Source: Lutraria lutraria
Lineage: Eukaryota; Mollusca; Bivalvia; Venerida; Mactridae
Length of the DNA: 64,000 bases
Reading direction: 5' to 3'
Assembly: GCA_964023205.1 (NCBI GenBank)
Contig: OZ026840.1
Span: 10,340,603 to 10,404,602 of the forward strand
This document shows positions 30,639 through 42,700 of the stretch, in pieces; the stretch's first letter is position 1; each line of letters opens with the position of its first letter. The notes under the pieces were generated by a model. It was not told the DNA's origin, did not search any database, and worked only from the letters and a program-made list of their open reading frames with translations. A program made the position numbers and the translations under genes.

Positions 30639-31639
30639 GTTTTTAGCTCACATGTCACAAAGTGACAGGTGAGCTTTTGTGATCAGTCTTCGTCCGGCGT
30701 TGTGTGGTGTGCGTCATCAAACTTTACCTTGTGAACTCACTAGGGGCCACATTTTTAGCTCAATTTTCGCAAAACTGGGTCAGAATGTTAATATTGACAA
30801 AATCTTGGACGTGTTCGATATTGGGCCATTTGGGGTAAAAAACTAGGTCACCAGGGCCAAACAAGGGAAAACCTTGTGAACACTTTAGAAATGGATCTTC
30901 ACTAAACTTTGTCAGAATGTTTATTTCAATGATATGTAGATCAAGTTTGATAATGGGTCATCTGCGGTCAAAAACTAGGTCACTAGGGCAAATTGCTTGA
31001 AAACCTTGTGAACACTCTAGAAGTCACTGTTTTGATTGGATCATCATGAAACCTTGTAAGAATGTTTGTCTTTATAATATCTTGGACGAGTTCGAACATG
31101 GGTCATCTGGGGTCAAAAACTAGGTCGCTAGGTAAAATCTTATGAAAAACCATGTTAACACTGTAGATTTCACAGTTATAATTGGATCTTCACCAAACTT
31201 TGTCAAATTGTTTGTTTTAATGATATAAGGGTCAAGTACAAATATGGGTCACCTAGGGTCAAAAACTAGGTCAGGAGGTCAAATCTTAGGAAAACCTTAT
31301 TAACACTGTAGATGTCAAATTTTGATTGTATTTTCACCAAACCTTGTCAGAATGTTTGTCTTAATGATATGTAAGACAAATTCGAACATAGGTCATCTGA
31401 GGTCAAAAACTAGGTCACAAGGTCAAATCTTAGGAAAACCTTGTCTATGCTGTAGTTTTCATGGTTTTGATTGGATCTTCACCAAATTTTGTCAGAATGT
31501 TTGTCTTATTTATATGTAGGACAAGGTCTAACATGGGTCATCTGGGGTCAAAAACTAGGTCACCGGTTCAAAACAATGTTTTAATAAGTGAACAGTGATT
31601 GTCATGTGAGCGATATAGGGCCATCTTGGCCCTCTTGTT
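30639..31639 (+). repeat. A-family repeat
   Basis: 5' hairpin AGCTCACATGTCACAAAGTG-ACAGGTGAGCT, about six to seven ~145-bp units with one partly deleted near 30890, 3' end GAGCGATATAGGGCCATCTT-GGCCCTCTTGTT. Confidence 0.92.
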
Positions 31640-31786
31640 ATATGTGCTAAAATGTTGAAATTATTTCTTTTATTTTTGTTTAATGATCAGCACTGCATGC
31701 TTTATGAATTACATTGTAATGGTCAATACTTCACACACTATGATTAAGTAAAACCTTATATACTCAACTATATAAACACATTGTAC

Positions 31787-32397
31787 ATTTTTTAGCTCAC
31801 CAGAGCACAAATGTGCTCAAGGTGAGCATTTGTGATCACTCAGCGTCCATCGTTCGTTGTGAAGTGGCGTCCATATTTACATAAAACAACATCTCCTACA
31901 CCGCTTTGCTGATTACAACCAAACTTTGCTGGAATGAATCCTTGGGTGGTCCCTTTCAAAGTTAAATTAAATTTCATTAAAAACTGGTTGCTATGGCAAC
32001 AAATAGAAAAAACTTAAAAAATCTTCTTGTCCGAAACCACAGGGCCTAGAGCTGAGATATTGTCTAATGGAACTCTACAGTTTGTTTAAATTATTGCCCT
32101 AGAGTCAAAATTGGCCCCGCCCCAGTGGTCACTTGATTTATAAAGGCTTATACATTTGTATTATATAGGAAAATTGAAAAAATCTTCTCCGAAACCATAA
32201 GGCCTAGAGCTAAGATATTTTGTATGTAGTATTGTCTAGCAGACCTCTACCAGGTTTGTTCAAATTATGGCTCCAGGGTCAAAATTGGCCCCGCCCCGGG
32301 GGTCTTGGACTCATGTAGGAAAATTTAAACAATAATCGTCTCCAAATGACCTTTTTTCCTGGTGAGCATTTACAGGGCCATCATGGCCGTCTTGTTA
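31787..32397 (+). repeat. C-family hairpin-ended repeat
   Basis: 5' hairpin AGCTCACCAGAGCACAAATG-TGCTCAAGGTGAGC, core units with ACAACATCTCCT, GGTTGCTATGGCAACAAATA, AGGGCCTAGAGCTGAGATAT, GGGTCAAAATTGGCCCCGCC, and 3' end GTGAGCATTTACAGGGCCAT-CATGGCCGTCTTGTT. Confidence 0.88.
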
Positions 32398-32731
32398 TAA
32401 GGATACTCATAGTACATGTATTAACAAATTGTCCATTTATTATATGGATACATTTTTGTCTCATATATTCTTGTAATTTTTTAGCTCACCAGAGCACAAA
32501 GTGCTCATGGTGAGCTATTGTGATCGCGTGATGTCCGTCGTCCGTGTGTGGGTCAACAATCGCTTTAAACAACATCTCCTTCTTAACCATTTGGCCAATT
32601 TCAACAAAACTTTACAAGGATGTTCCTTGCATGAAGCTCTACCAAAGTTGTTAAACAATATTTAATTTCATTAAAACTCTGGTTGCCATGGCAACAAATA
32701 AGAAAAACTTTAAAATCTTCTTGTCCAATTA

Positions 32732-35061
32732 GGCCAACAGTTTTTTATTTTCTGTTTTACGGGAGCGCCGACCCTAATTTACCACAAAATCAAATAAAAA
32801 TAAAACAAAAAGTCGTCAATTTTATTTTATTTTTACGTAGTCCTGAAATCAGGGCATCACACTAGTAACATTATTAAGCTCGTATCCTTAATCTTGCCAC
32901 TATTTTTTTTCAAATCATGCATTGCTCGTGATTTCAGTGCCTTTGTGTTAAAAAGGGTATGTATTTGCAATCAAAATCAATCCTGTTCTCAAAGTATGCA
33001 GACGATGTCATGTTATGACGAAGCAATTTATTAGATTCTGACAGTGTATGGCACCATCACAGATACTGCTAACGAAGGATTAATTGAAATTGAAATTAAA
33101 TTTAAATACATACGAAATTCATTCCAAATATTGAAGTAAATATTTGTAATAACAAAATGCCAAAAAGCCAATTAAAAATGGAAAGGAGTAATTAAAATTG
33201 AAATTACATGAAATGAAATACATACAAATTCATTCCAAATATTGAAGTAAGAACTTGCAAGTAACAAAATGCCAATAAGCCAATTAAAAATGGAAAGGAA
33301 AAAGAGTTCACATGGGATTCGAACCCGTAACATCTCGATTAACAGACTGAATAACTAAAGAGGTTGGCGCCTTAACCTATCGAGCTATGCTCGTAATCTC
33401 AGCTAAAATTTGTCAAATAACTGATATTTATATATACAATGTAACGGAAACCTCCGAAACATTCTGAAATGCCACTCAACCTACAAAATGGACTTAGCTG
33501 ATCTTTGATCATTCACAGGTCGTTGTCGGACTATAGATAAACAGTGCTGTACTGTTTAAAGTGTTTTTTTCTTCTTTTATTTGTATTGAACAATAATATT
33601 ACAAGTAGTCTATGTGCATGCAGCTTGAAAATAGTTTAATCTATTTTTAGATTGACAAAAATAATCTATTTTTAGATTTACAACAATGACGATTTCTTAT
33701 ATTTTCAAGATATAAAACAACAAAACATACTTTTCCACATGATTCTTATTAAAATTCTACTTTGGTTAAGGCTTTGAAATACGAATTAAATACGACAAGC
33801 GGGAAAAAGGAATGCATTAACAATTACAAGTTGCAGTATTTTCGGATAGTCACATGATTTTCTATCGGGCAAATATTTGAAATATTTGGGTGTGTTGTAC
33901 GCACTGAAAAAAAATAGAGAAAGGATCTAGGGGGATGCTCATTATATGCACTACAAATTCGTGCGGCACCCCTTATTTTTTGCTTATTAATTATTTGGCT
34001 TTTTATTCATGCATGCACGTAGGACTAGCATGCACGTAACAACGTCATTTTTCTTTGCACAAATGAGCGTAACTGGGAACACTGTTAATATTTTTTGTGA
34101 TAGGCCTATTTACGTGTTTTTAAAATACAAATAAAAATTTAGTCTTACAAAGCGTCTGGCATACGTGACGTGCCAAAACGAATGTAAGCATATACTTAAG
34201 ATAAAATTAAACAACAAAAAAGAATGTGGTAGAGCTAGTAAGCCCAAGGAGTCGGAGAGAAGTGGTTATAAATACATTTTTGTAATTTTATGTGAATCTA
34301 GTCAACGGTACCTTAACAGTTCTTTAAATAACTTCTTTAAAGTGGTCTTTAATGTGGACTGGTCTGAAAAATTATGTTGTTACTGAATTTATTGATTTTT
34401 TTTTTTAAATGACAGTTTATATCTTCACATAACAAAGTTGTAAGAATGGGTATACTTCTTTCAGCTTGTACATCTGTCCAACTCAGTGTGTCTGTATACA
34501 GTATTTTGTGAGTGCTGTCTAGTTGGGCACCTTCTTGTCATTTTTTTGTAAATTTAGGTGTTTCTTTTTCAATTCAGTGATTAGACAAATTTGAATTCAG
34601 ATAAACTTCCCATGTATACTGTCCGTTGGGCATGCTCTCATCAGCTTTTGTGTATTTTTACAGACTTATATAATATATATGACATCTCCAAAACTTGGCA
34701 AGATTTGAATGAAACTTCACAGGAGTGATGGGTATCAAGGCTGTCAACAGGTTTTGATTGGTTATTTTTTATATGTCCAAGCACTGTATATATTATTACC
34801 CTTTGTGATAGCCTGATTTGTAAATACTTGTATATTTATTGTAATCCCATATGAATCTAGTTAGCGCTAAATACACTTGTTTTATGTTTATAATGAGCGC
34901 TCTGTCAAAATATAAAAAAAACGCCAATGATTTCACTTTTATTTTTTTTATTTTTTCGACTGCTCAAAATTAAGGATTTAATTTTCATTCCCCCCCCCCC
35001 CCCCCCGTCTCAATTTTTTTGAAAAATTTCCCGTAAAACAGAAAATAAAAAAATGTTGGCC
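32732..35061. mobile_element. Harbinger-like TIR element, 2330 bp, TTA target
   Basis: Left end GGCCAACAGTTTTTTATTTT-CTGTTTTACGGGA and inverted right end GGCCAACATTTTTTTATTTT-CTGTTTTACGGGAAA, about 33 bp; flanks TTA (32729-32731, 35062-35064). A 3-bp TTA/TAA duplication is typical of PIF/Harbinger elements. Inside are a ~115-bp tandem duplication (33098-33300), a tRNA-like sequence and a long C-run (34990-35007). No transposase or Myb-like ORF above about 70 codons. Confidence 0.75.
33309..33400 (-). repeat. tRNA-like sequence inside the Harbinger-like element
   Basis: On the - strand AGCATAGCTCGATAGGTTAA-GGCGCCAAC (A box) and TACGGGTTCGAATCCCAT (B box and T arm) resemble a long-variable-arm tRNA such as Leu or Ser. 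The acceptor strands do not pair, so I call it tRNA-derived rather than a functional gene. Confidence 0.5.
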
Positions 35062-35977
35062 TTATTGTCCTAGGGTCAAAATTGGCCCCGCCCCAGGGGA
35101 CACTTGATTTTATATAGACTTATATAGGGAAACTACAGTGCCTAGAGCTTAGATATTTGGTGTGTAGCATTGTCTAGAGAACTTCTACCAAGTCTGTTCA
35201 AATTATTGTTCTAGGGTCAAAATTGGCCCCGCCCCAGGGGTCACTTGATTTTACATAGACTCATATAGGGAAAATTTTAAAATCTTCTTGTCAGAAACTA
35301 CAATGCCTAGAGCTTAGATATTTGGTGTGTAGCATTGGCTAGTGGACTTCTACCATGTTTGTTCAAATTATTGCCCTAGGGTCAAAATTGCCCCAGGGGT
35401 CACTTGATTTTACATAGACTTATAGAGGGAAATTTTAAAAATCTTGTCAGAAACTAAAATGCCTAGACCTTAGATATTTGGTGTGTAGCATTGTCTATTG
35501 GACGTCTACCAATTGTGTTCAAATTATTGCCCTAGGGTCAAAATTGGCCCGCCCCAGGGGTCACTTGATTCATATATGCTTATATAGGAAAATTTTAAAA
35601 ATCTTCTTGGCCGAAACCGCAATGCTTAGAGCCTTAGATATTTTGTGTGTAGCATTATCTAGTGGACCTCTAACAAGTTTGTTCAAATTATTGCCCTGGG
35701 GTCTTTATTCTAATCTATTAATGAAAATTTAAAAAATCTTCTTGACCGAAACCACAAGACCTAGAGCTAAGATATTTGGTATGTAGCATTGTCTCGCAGA
35801 CCTCTACCAAGTTTGTTAATATTATAGCCCCACCCGGGGGTTCACATGATTTATAAAGACTTATATAGGGAAAAAAAATTCTTCTTGTCCAAAACCTTGA
35901 GGCCTAGAGCTTACATGTAATTTTCTCTAAGTCTTTTTATCTGGTGAGCGATATAGGGCCATCATGGCCCTCTTGTT

Positions 35978-37163
35978 TAATTTTGAATCTCAAAACTGTA
36001 TCTTATTCTAACATTTATTTTTGTTAAAAACAGTATACATGTAGTTATCTTACATAGGGTAATATACATATATGTTCAGATGTATTCTGGATGCTATTTA
36101 ATATGTATTATAATTTTAATAAAATTATACAGATAATGTGCTAGAATTAATTTATTGATGATTTAAGAAAATTGTATTGGATCTGTTTATTATTCATATT
36201 GTATACCTGTACTTATAAGGAAAGTTTTATATGATAGTCAATTTTTATCTTAGAATTATTTCAGATATAGCATTCTTCTACATACAAAATATTATCTTCA
36301 AAGTCATGTTTTTAACCTACCACATTTTGTAAAAAATACAGACCAACGATAGAAAGCGAGTCTTTTGTTTGATTATAGATTGGTTTTACAATCGAGCAGT
36401 ATTATAATTATTAATATTTTATCAGATTTATTTTTTTATTTTTAGGATTTATGTTGGAATTATTTTTGTGCAGAATTATTTTCGCAATAACAGTCAAGCA
36501 ATCAGTTTTTGTGTGTGATTTTACTGTGCTCGATTAAGAGTTACATCCACTGTCTGACTTAGTTTTATCAAGAAAAAATATCCCTTACCTATTGTTAATG
36601 AGCATCTTACTATGAAGGAACTTTTTTTAAAACCATACCTTTCTGTTTTACCTTTTATTTTTTTAAATTATTTTTCTTTGATTATTTTCTGTATTTAGTT
36701 TGAAATATGCTTTTAACAATTATTTACTATATATATAGCTTCTATGTACCCTTTTTTGTTCTCTGTGACAATCTGAATGTGTCTACATTTGTACCTTGTA
36801 TTATTTCTCTTCTTTGTGCTTAGAAATAAACAAATTGCAAAACCCAGGGCCAAGGTTATTGTATGCAATAGCTTACTGATTGTTTTCTAACCACCAGCCG
36901 TGGCCATGGCTGGGGCCGTGGCTGGCTGACTGCTGAGGTAAACACCATAACACTAAACTGAAACAAACATAAACAGAGAAGACAGGTACATGTGTATTGT
37001 ATTCAATTTTTATTTTCATGCTGCATTTATTAATATATAAGATCAACAAAAAGTACCTTGCAATTTAAAACATACTAGTATAGTACAAGCGTAATGATTG
37101 CATTATTGCAACAATGAAGAAAACAGGATGAAATTTGCACCATCAAGAAATGTGACATAATCT
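35978..37163. other. AT-rich gap with the gene border
   Basis: No exon or repeat family recognised. AATAAA on the + strand at 36825, and TTTATT (AATAAA on the - strand) near 37026, could mark the facing 3' ends of the two genes. Confidence 0.3.
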
Positions 37164-37888
37164 AACAAGAGGGCCACATTGGCCCTTTATCGCTCACCTG
37201 AGAACAAAGACCAATAATCAATGACCAGGTAATATAGTTTCCATCTCGTAAAACTAATTTTTACGTAGATTTTGAGATCAAAACCAACAATGAAGGTATA
37301 ATACTGTTAAACAAGCTAAAACGTAGCAAATTTTCTAATCCAAGGGTCCATAACTTGAAGTTGTAGTCCGATTCCACCCATAACTTAACTTGTCCAAAAC
37401 CATAATCGAACTTGTTCGAGATCTTTTGGTTATACTCATTTACTGAAAATATTATTAGGATCGGTGTATAAATGAAGGCGCTAGTGTGTAAACAAGCTAA
37501 AATATAGCAAATTTTCAAAATCAAGGGCCCATAACTCTTGAAGTTTAGGTCCGATTCCGTCCATAATCGAACTTGTCCAAGATCTTTTGGTTATACACAT
37601 TTACTGAAAATATTATTAGGATTGGTGAATAAATGAAGGCGCTAGAGTGTAAACAAGCTAAATATAGCAAATTTTGTAATTCAAGGGCCCATAACTCCAG
37701 AAGTTATTATCAGATTTTGCCCATAATCGAACTTAGCCGAGACATTGTGGCCATATACATTGTGAGCAAGTTTAATCACGATTCGTAAAGAGCTGCGGTT
37801 GCTAGAGTGTAAACAAACTAATTGTTGCCGGACGCCGGACATTCACCGATCCTAAAAGCTCACCTGATGAATCAGGTGAGCTAAAAAT
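37164..37888 (-). repeat. B-family repeat, inverted copy
   Basis: On the - strand it starts ATTTTTAGCTCACCTGATTC-ATCAGGTGAGCT, carries the same GTTTACACTCTAGC units as 10771-11633, and ends GGGCCAATGTGGCCCTCTTG-TT. The frame 37261-37524 is its shadow. Confidence 0.9.
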
Positions 37889-38529
37889 ACAATGTGACAT
37901 GTATATGATAATACTGTGCTATGTATATTCTGGGTATTTTGACAAGAGGAACATGTCTAATTAACGGAGCTTAAATTATTGATAATTTTACGAATCCTTA
38001 CTGATTTATTTTGGCAAATATCAGCGGCTGTAGCATGTAGCATGTTCGGGAGGCAATCAATCAAAAGATCACATATTCATAGTATAAGTGATAATGGACT
38101 TATGCCAATAAGTTAAATATTTTGCCTATTTAAATGCATGAACTATGATACATCAAGTATGGAACTGAATCTCATGAAGTCTAATTATTGATAAAAACTT
38201 CATTTTTTATTTTGTAAAGTAAAATATATTCAAACATCATATAGGAATTTTCCTATAATAGTATTCAAATTTTCATTGATAGAAACAATTCTGTACATGT
38301 ACATTCCATTCAAGAATAAATAAATACCTGCACAAAATTTACAGTCATTGAAGATTCATAATTTACTCAGAATGTGCCTGTCTAGTTTTCGAAAGTGAGA
38401 AACTGTGTCATGTCACCAGTGCTATTTATATTACCATTAGAATTGAAATCAGGGCAAAGCCCACCTTGTCCATTTTGTTTGTTTATATAGAGTTTTACAC
38501 CCCTTTTCAACAGTCAGTATGAGGCGGAC
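37889..38529 (-). other. probable 3' UTR or flank of the unknown gene
   Basis: AT-rich, no exon pattern; lies downstream of the TGA at 39349 on the - strand together with 38691-39348. Several TTTATT/AATAAA strings on both strands prevent choosing an end. Confidence 0.3.
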
Positions 38530-38690
38530 AGTTCACCTAACCATCGTTCCTAGGAAGTACTAGACCTTGCACAGCCTACTTTCTCACATAAAGAGACATG
38601 GTCAGTAGCTTGGCTCAAACTCATGACCCTCTATCAGTGAGAGGTTACAGTGATTTGAAGTCAGCGACCTTAACCACTTAAAACCACGGA
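38530..38690 (-). repeat. tRNA-derived SINE-like sequence, inverted
   Basis: Read on the - strand: AAGTGGTTAAGGTCGCTGAC, TCAAATCACTGTAACCTCTC, ACTGATAGAGGGTCATGAGT and CATGTCTCTTTATGTGAGAA, matching 24605-24775. Confidence 0.65.
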
Positions 38691-39348
38691 AATGGATATA
38701 CTGAGAATATAAATTGATTCATTCCATTTACGTAAATAGCATGATATACCATTCTCACTAAATTGCTTTACTAGTACATAGTTTTTATAACATGAACCTA
38801 TACTCACTTTAACATGATTGTCAATGTAACAGATATAATACTGACTGTGATTCATTACTTCTTAATAATTTGAAAGAAGGTTATCGTGAGAATGATCAGG
38901 ACTTGATTATTGTCTTAATTAGCAATTTAAGATACAACTCAAATTCTAAATTCTGTAAATTGATGAACATACAACAGAAAATTATCATGAATTTGCATAT
39001 TTGATAAAACTTATTTAGAACTTTCATGTATCATTCTGTATCATAATTTTAAACTATTATGTAATTCTGGAAAAGAGTATGTTAAAAAAGTTCTGTAAAG
39101 TTGCAACTCACCAAAGGTGCACATAGCCTTAAAGAGGTCATTCTGTTGTGAACCATTTTGTTATCACAAGGTTGACCTAGATCTTAATTTTCAGCCTCCA
39201 GAAAAGGTCAAGCCAAAGAGTTCAACTTGTCTACCTATCCAATATTTTTTTAAATTTTCATATTAAAAAACATACTCAAGTAGAAAAGATGACATTACTG
39301 TGTTATAGATGTGTTTGATTTATCTAAATTCCTTGCACTAAGCAATGT

Positions 39349-39774
39349 TCATTTGATTTGTTTTGCCGGCGAATATATTCTTCTATATTTTCCCAGATTT
39401 TTATCACCAACTGTACATGTACTATCCTCCTCGGTTATCTTCTCTATCTTAGTGTCACTATCTTCCTTCTCATGTTCAATAACAGAGTCCCAATCTATTC
39501 CTCTAGACTTTACTTGAGCCTCGTACACCCAGTCGAATTGTTTCCCACCTTTAAGTCTAGCTTGTTCTACTAGATGACGTATTCTTCTTTGCTCATATAA
39601 ATGATCATGCTCGATTGAGCAGACAAACATTGACTCGGAAGGTTCTGCTTTGACAAATTTCAGTTTTGGCGGCTTTGGCTTTGATTTTTCTGCAGGTTTG
39701 TTGACAGAGCGGAGAGCTTCAAGCTTTTCTGACCAAGTCATACCATCTAACTCCTTGTCACGCTTCAAACATTT
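39349..39774 (-). CDS. unknown gene, terminal coding exon
   Basis: 426 bp with acceptor CATATTACAG at its right edge; reads KCLKRDKELDGMTWSEKLEA and on for 141 residues to TGA. Contains a Lys/Pro run (EKSKPKPPKLKF), then a charged segment with EQRRIRHLVEQARLKGGKQF, DWVYEAQVKSRGIDWDSVIE and an acidic C-terminus. Open reading over 142 codons in an AT-rich genome plus a good acceptor makes coding status likely. No family recognised. Confidence 0.8.
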   Translation of the reverse strand, partial: KCLKRDKELDGMTWSEKLEALRSVNKPAEKSKPKPPKLKFVKAEPSESMFVCSIEHDHLYEQRRIRHLVEQARLKGGKQFDWVYEAQVKSRGIDWDSVIEHEKEDSDTKIEKITEEDSTCTVGDKNLGKYRRIYSPAKQIK

Positions 39775-42700
39775 CTGTAATATGTACAGATAGACAATTA
39801 GTTTACTTTCTTACATTACAGAATTGTTAAGCACCGTTTATTTTGTGCCAACAAACTTTAGGGCCAAATCAAAGCAATTCCCACAACAAACAAACGGAAT
39901 CTTTAACATAATAATGTGCTTCACAAAACAAACAAGTACTAATACATGGAATGTAATTAATATATGAATAATATACATCTACTGGAAGTATATAATCTTG
40001 AAACCAACATCTTTATTCTTTGATATCATATAAGGTCCAAAAAGTATTCGAGTAACAACATTTCAGATCCTCATTCAAATGCGAGAATAATTAAGAAACA
40101 GTAAAAATAAGATTTAATAAGTAAAAAAAACACTAAAATATAATTTGTAACAAAATTAGATTAGACTAAGTGGAGTTATTATTGTGTGAGTATGCATTAG
40201 TGAAGTATCATGGATGGATATATTAAGCACCAGTACCATAATATTATATACTGGTTTATAAAATATTGAACATGATAGTAGAACTAGAATAGAGAGTATG
40301 AAGGAACATAGGCACCTACTAATCTACCAACTTATCTGAGGGAAAGTATTACCAAAACCCTTTCTAGCTTCTCTTTGTTCCTGGCTCTAGTTGCAGGCAT
40401 GTATCTACAGAACTTATTTTATGAATAAATCAATATGAATACATCCTTTTATCTCAGTTAACATATAGATGAACTATGTCATTATTGTCGATAATCATGA
40501 TTCTTTTAAAACAACTTAAAATAATTCATAATTTGATTAATGGGCCTGGGACAAAAAATTAAATCATAAACAGCTAGCAAACTATTCATTCATATTCAAT
40601 GAATACTCTTCATTTGGGAGAGAGACAAGTACTGAAGTAGTGAAAAGCTTGTTTTGAAATGGAGAGGCAACAGTTTTTAAATCTTTCCAATAATTTGATA
40701 ATAAATTTACGAGTTTTAATCTAGTAAGCTGATTCTACATCAGGTATTGACATATTTATATCTAACATGAATTCATAACTGCTGCAGTGAAGAAGATCAT
40801 GAAATATGTAATACATTAAGCTAAATGGAATAGTTTTTTCTGAAAGAAATATTACCTGAACCAGAAGCATAAGTATTGCATGCAATACATCTATTTACAA
40901 GCTACATTTATTTATTTGGGTCTTACTCATTTTTTAACAATTTTCAGTTATATGTACTTGTACATATATATATATATCAGTCTATTCACCAACCAGTTTT
41001 CCTGGACGGTATTCTGACCAGTACTAACTTAACCTTCCACAAGGAACAGGCAACTTCTCCATGTGGAGGAAAATCAACATTTTTGTCAAATTTTCATGAG
41101 GGTATCACCTGCAGTGACCAGGAATGGAACCCAGATCGCCGAGTTACAAATCAAGCGCACTGGACCATGGCCGTGACTACAAGTTACAATCCATGCTCCA
41201 TGTGTAATATATCTGGGTATATACCGGAGAAAACACACCAAGAATCTACAGGAAATGCAGAATAACAAAAGCAATGATGGAAGATTTGAGAAAGAAGTCC
41301 TGTTTGAATAAAATAAGACACAAAAACAAATTTCATCTGATTTGCAATATAATTTTTGAATAAAATCAAGGAAATATTCAATAACTTTCAATAAAACAGT
41401 TGTAAGAAAATCATGTTAAAGCTAAAATACTAGTAACAAAAATTTCTACACCATAAAAACTCAACTTTAATGTTACCGTAATATAAACCTTATAAAATAT
41501 TCAACTGTCATCCTATCATATGGATACTCAATTCTTGATCCTCTAATACACATTTGACATATCTCCTTTGAATATTTTACTCTTAACTGATACATGTAAA
41601 TTGACGACTGCTATACCTTAATTCTCTTTGATAGAATTACAGCATGTAGCATAATTAGTACAGAAAAAATTAACAAGATATGGTGGCATAAAGGGGACAT
41701 AGGAAATATCTTATTTGTCTCGTGGTCATGTAATAGCTATCTCGTGCACACGTTATAACTATCGTGTGTTCGTAATAGCTATCGCTTGGCCACAAATAAA
41801 TAAAATATTTCCCAGTCTCCTTTATGCATTGTAACAAAGAGAGCACTATGAGTAAGTTTGTTTATTAAGGTGTTAACAAGACAGAAATCTAACACACACT
41901 ATTGTTAACTAAATGCGATTAAATATTTGGGTATTAGAATTATAGGATTAATAATTCAAGACAGAGCGGGTTAAAACCACAAACTCCCACATTCTACAAG
42001 TATAGTGTACCTCTAAAACAATAAAATTGTATATCAATGTTTCCTGACAGGGTCGTAGCGAGTTGCGAGGCTCACATATGCTCGGCCGCTAGCGTCAAAC
42101 CACATCTGTAAACCAGTTAGGATACATATAAATTAATAACTCCCTAACCGCATCATCCGTTTACTTTTTGACTAAGCACACATAGTTCACACAACTCTTT
42201 TTAGGCAAATAAAATGTTTGTTTCTGGTACCATGACCTACCCTAATTTACCTTTGGGACCCTTGATTTTAATTAGCCTGAGGAATGGAAAAAAACTCATT
42301 TTTTAGCTCACATGTCACAAAGTGACAAAGTGAGCTATTAGGATCACTCTCCGTCCGGCGTCGTGCGGTGTGCGTCGTGCGTCGTCAAACTTTATGTTGT
42401 GACCACACTGGGGGCCACATTTTTAGCTCAATTTTAGCAAAACTGGGTCAGAACGTTAATATCAACAAAATCTCGGACGAGTTTGATATTGGGCCATTTT
42501 GGGTAAAAAACTAGGTCACCAGGGCCAAATAAGGGAAAACCTTGTGAACACTTTAGAAATCACTGTTTTGACTGGATCTTCATGAAACTTTGTCGGAATG
42601 TTTATTTTAATAATATGTAGGTCAAGTTCGATAATGGGTCATTTCTGGTGAAAAACTAGGTCACTAGGGCCAAATAAGGGAAAACCTTGTGAACACTTTA

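Larger units (their letters stand above)
32476..35977 (+). repeat. C-family repeat split by a Harbinger-like element
   Basis: Left piece 32476-32731 begins AGCTCACCAGAGCACAAAGT-GCTCATGGTGAGCT; right piece 35062-35977 holds about five ~160-bp units (CTAGGGTCAAAATTGGCCCC, TGCCTAGAGCTTAGATATTT) and ends GAGCGATATAGGGCCATCAT-GGCCCTCTTGTT. The frame 35478-35732 is the unit read through. Confidence 0.85.

Noticed and set aside
34165..34386. 73-codon frame inside the Harbinger-like element as a possible transposase remnant
   Set aside because: No DDE or Myb-like motif and no similar frame nearby.
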